A DNA stretch of 8,548 nucleotides from Bacillota bacterium (lineage in GTDB: Bacteria; Bacillota; Clostridia; Christensenellales; SZUA-584), in NCBI GenBank assembly GCA_023415915.1, contig JAEZIZ010000106.1:1-8548 (forward strand), read 5' to 3'. Position numbers and translations under genes: made by a program. The notes under the pieces are model-generated. The model had not been told where the DNA came from. It ran no database searches and saw nothing but the letters and a program-made list of their open reading frames with translations. Each line of letters opens with the position of its first letter. Position 1 is the first letter of the stretch. Shown here in pieces: positions 5,626-8,548 of the stretch.

Positions 5626-7140
5626 ATGCAAAACGACATCGTTTTATCCATGCGGAAAATATGCAAAGCGTTCCCGGGCGTACGCGCATTGCAGAATGTG
5701 GATTTCACTCTTTTAAGGGGCGAGATACACGCCCTGATGGGTGAGAATGGAGCCGGCAAGTCGACACTCATTAAGGTTTTGACAGGCGTATACCCGAAAG
5801 ATTCAGGTCAGATTTACTTATCTGGTATTAACAAAGAAATCACCGTAAAATCGCCGCAGGAGGCTCAGAACTTAGGCATAAGCACGGTTTATCAGGAGAT
5901 AACCCTTTGCCCCAACCTTACGGTTGCCGAAAATATGTTTATCGGACGGGGAAATTACCGCTTCGTAAACTGGCGCTCTATAGAAAAAAAGACGACGGAA
6001 ATACTTGAAAAACTCAATATCCCGGCGAGGGCTACTCAGCAGCTTGACACATGCTCTCTCGCTGTCCAGCAAATGGTCGCCATTGCCCGCTCCGTGGATA
6101 TGGACTGCAAAGTGCTTATATTGGATGAGCCGACCTCTTCGCTGGACGAGCACGAGGTTGCAAAGCTTTTCTCTCTAATGCGCGAGCTTAAGTCACGCGG
6201 CGTCGGCATTATTTTCATTACGCATTTCCTTGAACAGGCTTACGAGATATGCGACAGGATAACCGTTTTGCGCAACGGCGAACTCGTAGGCGAATATGAA
6301 ATAAAGGACCTTCCGCGCGTACAGCTCATTTCAAAGATGATGGGCAAAGAGCTTGACGACATTTCAGCGCTGCAAAACAGGCCGTTGCAAACTGAGGCTG
6401 ACGATGTGCCAGTTTTCGAGGCCTTTGGGTTATCAAGCACTGCGGCAAAGGCGTTTGACTTTAAAATTCACAAAGGAGAAGTAAACGGATTTACCGGGCT
6501 TTTAGGCTCTGGCCGCAGCGAAAGCGTGCGCGCTATATTCGGCGCCGATAAAATTACAGGCGGCAGGGTAAGGGTAAACGGTAAAAACGTTAAGATATCA
6601 AAGCCAAAGGATGCCATGAAGCACGGCATCGGGTACCTGCCCGAGGACAGAAAGCAGGACGGCATAGTCGAGGATCTATCCGTGCGTGAAAATATCATAC
6701 TTGCGCTTCAGGTAATGAAGGGCTTTTTCCGGCCGTTTTCCAAAGCTGAGGCGGAGGCGTTTGCTGACGAGTATATCAATTTGCTGGGTATAAAAACCGC
6801 GTCGCTCGATACGCCTATAAAATCACTTTCGGGCGGCAACCAGCAAAAGGCAATACTTGCCCGCTGGCTGCTCACAAATCCTGAGTATCTAATCTTAGAC
6901 GAACCGACGCGCGGCATTGACGTCGGTACAAAAGTTGAAATACAAAAGCTTGTGCTAAAGCTTGCCGAAGAAGGCGTCAGCGTAACGTTTATTTCCTCCG
7001 AAATAGAGGAGATGCTGCGTACGTGTTCGCGGTTAATCGTTATGCGTGATCGTAAAATAGTGGGCGAGCTAAAGGGCGAAGACATGACTCAGGCAAAAAT
7101 TATGCATACGATAGCGGGGGAGGCAGCTGATAATGGCTAA
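5626..7140 (+). CDS. ytfR: ABC sugar transporter ATPase, two nucleotide-binding domains (YtfR-like)
   Basis: A 504-residue cytoplasmic ATPase that powers uptake; the length matches the YtfR/RbsA group (about 500). Domain 1: Walker A GENGAGKST (39-47), Q-loop Q90, signature-like SLAVQQM (144-150), Walker B VLILDEPTSSLD (163-174), H-loop H200. Domain 2: degenerate Walker A GLLGSGRSES (291-300) lacking the GKS/T, then PEDRKQDGI (339-347), RENIILALQ (354-362), signature LSGGNQQK (401-408), Walker B YLILDEPTRGIDVG (421-434), and SSE (457-459) where a His would be. The weak signature in domain 1 and the missing Walker A lysine in domain 2 are normal for this family; from memory E. coli YtfR also has GLLGSGRTE and SVAMQQ. 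Many other stretches match E. coli YtfR, making this the most secure assignment to the galactofuranose-type transporter. The last codons overlap the permease gene by 8 bases, consistent with coupled translation. Confidence 0.96.
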   Translation: MQNDIVLSMRKICKAFPGVRALQNVDFTLLRGEIHALMGENGAGKSTLIKVLTGVYPKDSGQIYLSGINKEITVKSPQEAQNLGISTVYQEITLCPNLTVAENMFIGRGNYRFVNWRSIEKKTTEILEKLNIPARATQQLDTCSLAVQQMVAIARSVDMDCKVLILDEPTSSLDEHEVAKLFSLMRELKSRGVGIIFITHFLEQAYEICDRITVLRNGELVGEYEIKDLPRVQLISKMMGKELDDISALQNRPLQTEADDVPVFEAFGLSSTAAKAFDFKIHKGEVNGFTGLLGSGRSESVRAIFGADKITGGRVRVNGKNVKISKPKDAMKHGIGYLPEDRKQDGIVEDLSVRENIILALQVMKGFFRPFSKAEAEAFADEYINLLGIKTASLDTPIKSLSGGNQQKAILARWLLTNPEYLILDEPTRGIDVGTKVEIQKLVLKLAEEGVSVTFISSEIEEMLRTCSRLIVMRDRKIVGELKGEDMTQAKIMHTIAGEAADNG

Positions 7141-8227
7141 GGGTTTAAAGAAATTTTTAAGGTCTCAACTGATTGTCCCGCTGTTTGCGCTACTTTTGCT
7201 TATTGTTTTCAATTTGATAAGGGATATCGGATTTTTCTCTTTAACAGTTACAGCCAACAACGATGGAAACACCGTTCTTTCAGGCAATATAATCAGTATA
7301 TTAAACGGCGCGTCCGAGCTTGCTATTTTGGCTATAGGCATGACGCTCGTTACGGCGTCGTCGAGAGGACAGGATATCAGTGTGGGCGCCGAGGCGGCAA
7401 TAGCGGGCAGCGTTTTCGTCAGCGTGCTTCGTGCGAATCAAATTACATGGCCTGTTATTCTTGCCGCATTTTTAGCAAGCTGTATAGTTGCGATTGTTTT
7501 CGGTGCATTCAACGGCACGTTGGTTGCCGTATTCAAGATACAGCCAATGATTGCGACGCTGATACTGTTTACTGCCGGGCGCTCTATAGCGTATTGGATA
7601 AACGGCGGCGCAACGCCCACTGTGGAAAGCCCGCTGCTGGGTTATATCGGAAGCTTTATTCCGGGCATTCCCATACCCACGCCCATTATTATAGTAATAG
7701 TATTCGGAATATTGGTTTCGCTTGTGTTAAGGTTCACCAATCTCGGACTATATACACAAGCGGTCGGAATCAACGAAAAATCCGCCCGTTTAAACGGAAT
7801 AAACGTCGTTTGTATGAAACTATTATCATTTATGATACTGGGCGTTTGCGCCGCTATTTCAGGTGCAATAAACGTAAGCAGAATAGGGCTTATCAATCAT
7901 GAAACTCTTCTGCTGGATATCGAAATGGATGCGATTTTAGCAGTCGCCATAGGAGGCAACTCTTTAAGCGGCGGAAAATTCAGCCTGGCCGGTTCAGTTG
8001 TCGGTGCGTACATAATTCAGGCGCTTACTATTACGCTTTATGCCATGAAGGTTCCTTCTACGGCGGTAAAAGCCTATAAGGCAATTGTTATTATAGTGAT
8101 CGTTGTGCTCAGTTCGCCAATCATAAAAGAAAATGTTCTTCGTCTGCGCGATAAGCTAATTAAAAGACGGGCGAAAATAACGGAGAATCACCAGCAAAGT
8201 TTCACAGACGGCGGTAAAAGCCTATAG
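7133..8227 (+). CDS. ytfT: ABC sugar transporter permease 1 (YtfT-like)
   Basis: A 364-residue integral membrane permease of the BPD_transp_2 (RbsC/YtfT) family, one half of a heterodimeric channel with the next gene product. It has a first hydrophobic segment at about 13-30, a helix pair around ILNGASELAILAIGMTLV (56-73), the family loop GQDISVG (79-85), KIQPMIATLIL (135-145), the cytoplasmic coupling stretch AVGINEKSARLNGI (210-223) and LDIEMDAILAVAIGG (261-275). The start ATG 7133 lies within the ATPase end and has a strong GGGGGAGG (about 7115-7122) upstream. The basic end LRLRDKLIKRRAK (336-348) looks like the natural C-terminus. The last 16 residues (349-364) are encoded by a patch of direct repeats and appear to be a recent extension. 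The usual family loop is GGIDLSVG; here the Ile is Gln. Confidence 0.95.
   Translation: MAKGLKKFLRSQLIVPLFALLLLIVFNLIRDIGFFSLTVTANNDGNTVLSGNIISILNGASELAILAIGMTLVTASSRGQDISVGAEAAIAGSVFVSVLRANQITWPVILAAFLASCIVAIVFGAFNGTLVAVFKIQPMIATLILFTAGRSIAYWINGGATPTVESPLLGYIGSFIPGIPIPTPIIIVIVFGILVSLVLRFTNLGLYTQAVGINEKSARLNGINVVCMKLLSFMILGVCAAISGAINVSRIGLINHETLLLDIEMDAILAVAIGGNSLSGGKFSLAGSVVGAYIIQALTITLYAMKVPSTAVKAYKAIVIIVIVVLSSPIIKENVLRLRDKLIKRRAKITENHQQSFTDGGKSL
8060..8078 (+). repeat. 19-bp direct repeat, copy 1 (inside permease 1)
   Basis: Identical at all 19 positions to 8208-8226. Here it encodes part of STAVKAYK (309-316), in a membrane-proximal region that aligns with other family members, so this is the likely source copy. 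Confidence 0.85.
8175..8188 (+). repeat. 14-bp direct repeat, copy 1 (permease 1 tail)
   Basis: AAATAACGGAGAAT, identical to 8257-8270. Here it is read as protein (K-I-T-E-N) because one extra A before it shifts the TAA out of frame. Without that A, permease 1 would stop right after K348. Confidence 0.8.
8208..8226 (+). repeat. 19-bp direct repeat, copy 2 (permease 1 stop region)
   Basis: Perfect copy of 8060-8078 read in another frame, where it encodes DGGKSL and supplies most of the TAG stop. The flanks of the two copies are also partly alike: GGCAATT follows both (8080-8086, and 8238-8244 after a short insertion), and several bases upstream match. The duplicated tract was therefore probably about 45 bases long and has since diverged. 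Confidence 0.85.
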
Positions 8228-8256
8228 CCGCTTATATGGCAATTTACAAAGCGACG

Positions 8257-8270
8257 AAATAACGGAGAAT
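8257..8270 (+). repeat. 14-bp direct repeat, copy 2 (ribosome binding site of permease 2)
   Basis: Same 14 bases as 8175-8188. This copy carries the GGAG ribosome binding site (8264-8267) for the ATG at 8277, so it is the functional copy. Confidence 0.8.
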
Positions 8271-8276
8271 AAAAGT

Positions 8277-8548
8277 ATGACAAGTAATAAAGGTTTTGCC
8301 GGGTTACCGGGGAAAAAACGCAGGGAGCGCATTTCCAACACAAATCTGCTGCTGACAATAACGATTTGCACCTTCGTTTGCATGTACGTGATTGCCATGC
8401 TTGTATGGGGCGGCGGTTTTTTAAATCCTCAGCAGTTCCTTGATATATTCAATAACAATGCGTTTTTGATTGTGATTTCCTGCGGGCTGACTATAGTTAT
8501 GATAGCGGGCGGCATAGATATTTCGGTGGGCGGCATAACCGCGCTGGT
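8277..8548 (+). CDS. yjfF: ABC sugar transporter permease 2, N-terminal part (YjfF-like, cut by window end)
   Basis: The first 90 codons of a second BPD_transp_2 permease; the gene continues past the window. Translation gives a basic N-terminus (MTSNKGFAGLPGKKRRER), a membrane segment at about 24-44, a short loop with GGGFLNPQQFLDIF (45-58), a second hydrophobic stretch NAFLIVISCGLTIVMIAG (61-78) and the family loop GGIDISVGG (78-86). The order NNAFLIVISCGLTIVMIAGG resembles DNAFLGIIAVGMTFVILSGG of E. coli YjfF as I recall it. The start ATG 8277 is supported by GGAG (8264-8267), 9 bases upstream, and follows permease 1 by 49 bases, so it is in the same operon. It is expected to form the channel as a heterodimer with permease 1. 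Confidence 0.93.
   Translation, partial: MTSNKGFAGLPGKKRRERISNTNLLLTITICTFVCMYVIAMLVWGGGFLNPQQFLDIFNNNAFLIVISCGLTIVMIAGGIDISVGGITAL

Noticed and set aside
6493..6528. Missing Walker A lysine in the second ATPase domain and weak signature in the first, as signs of an inactive protein
   Set aside because: The YtfR/RbsA family normally has one degenerate ATP site. The remaining Walker A, both Walker B motifs and LSGGNQQK are intact.
7447..7902. 151-codon open frame in another + frame within permease 1
   Set aside because: It lies wholly inside a clear membrane permease gene, has no ribosome binding site and its translation does not look like a real protein.

Overview
The window is a complete sensing-and-uptake locus for a sugar, probably a furanose-form sugar, all on the + strand. 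It most likely comes from an anaerobic, low-to-medium-GC Gram-positive bacterium of the Clostridia. The basis is the YesM/YesN-type two-component pair, lipoprotein-anchored binding proteins, strong purine-rich Shine-Dalgarno sites and mixed GC content. No species can be named from the sequence alone.

Region 1 (1-4217) is a regulatory operon: a predicted promoter, an AraC-type response regulator (143-1756), a YesM/LytS-type membrane sensor histidine kinase (1753-3225) and a lipoprotein sugar-binding protein (3222-4217). Each stop codon overlaps the next start codon by 4 bases, so the three proteins are probably translated together in matched amounts. The layout resembles the XylFII-LytS-YesN three-component xylose sensor described in Clostridium beijerinckii. 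The inferred logic is that the anchored binding protein presents ligand to the kinase's outside domain, the kinase phosphorylates the regulator, and the regulator activates the transporter genes downstream.

Region 2 (4218-4521) is a 304-base intergenic gap. It holds a predicted extended -10 promoter (4439-4467), and a perfect 7-bp inverted repeat (4478-4497) lies almost at the predicted 5' end of the transporter mRNA.

Region 3 (4522-8548) is an ABC transporter operon of the E. coli YtfQ-YtfR-YtfT-YjfF (galactofuranose) type: a second, paralogous binding lipoprotein, a two-domain ATPase, a first permease and the first 90 codons of a second permease cut by the window edge. Two consecutive hairpins separate the binding-protein gene from the ATPase gene, probably to set a higher level of binding protein. 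The 3' end of the first permease gene carries a patch of short direct repeats. This patch looks like a small local duplication that extended the protein's C-terminus and moved the gene junction.

The main points for a second look are the extra binding protein dedicated to sensing, the different ligand-pocket signatures of the two binding proteins, and the duplication scar at 8060-8270. No catabolic enzyme, mobile element, RNA gene or CRISPR array was seen.
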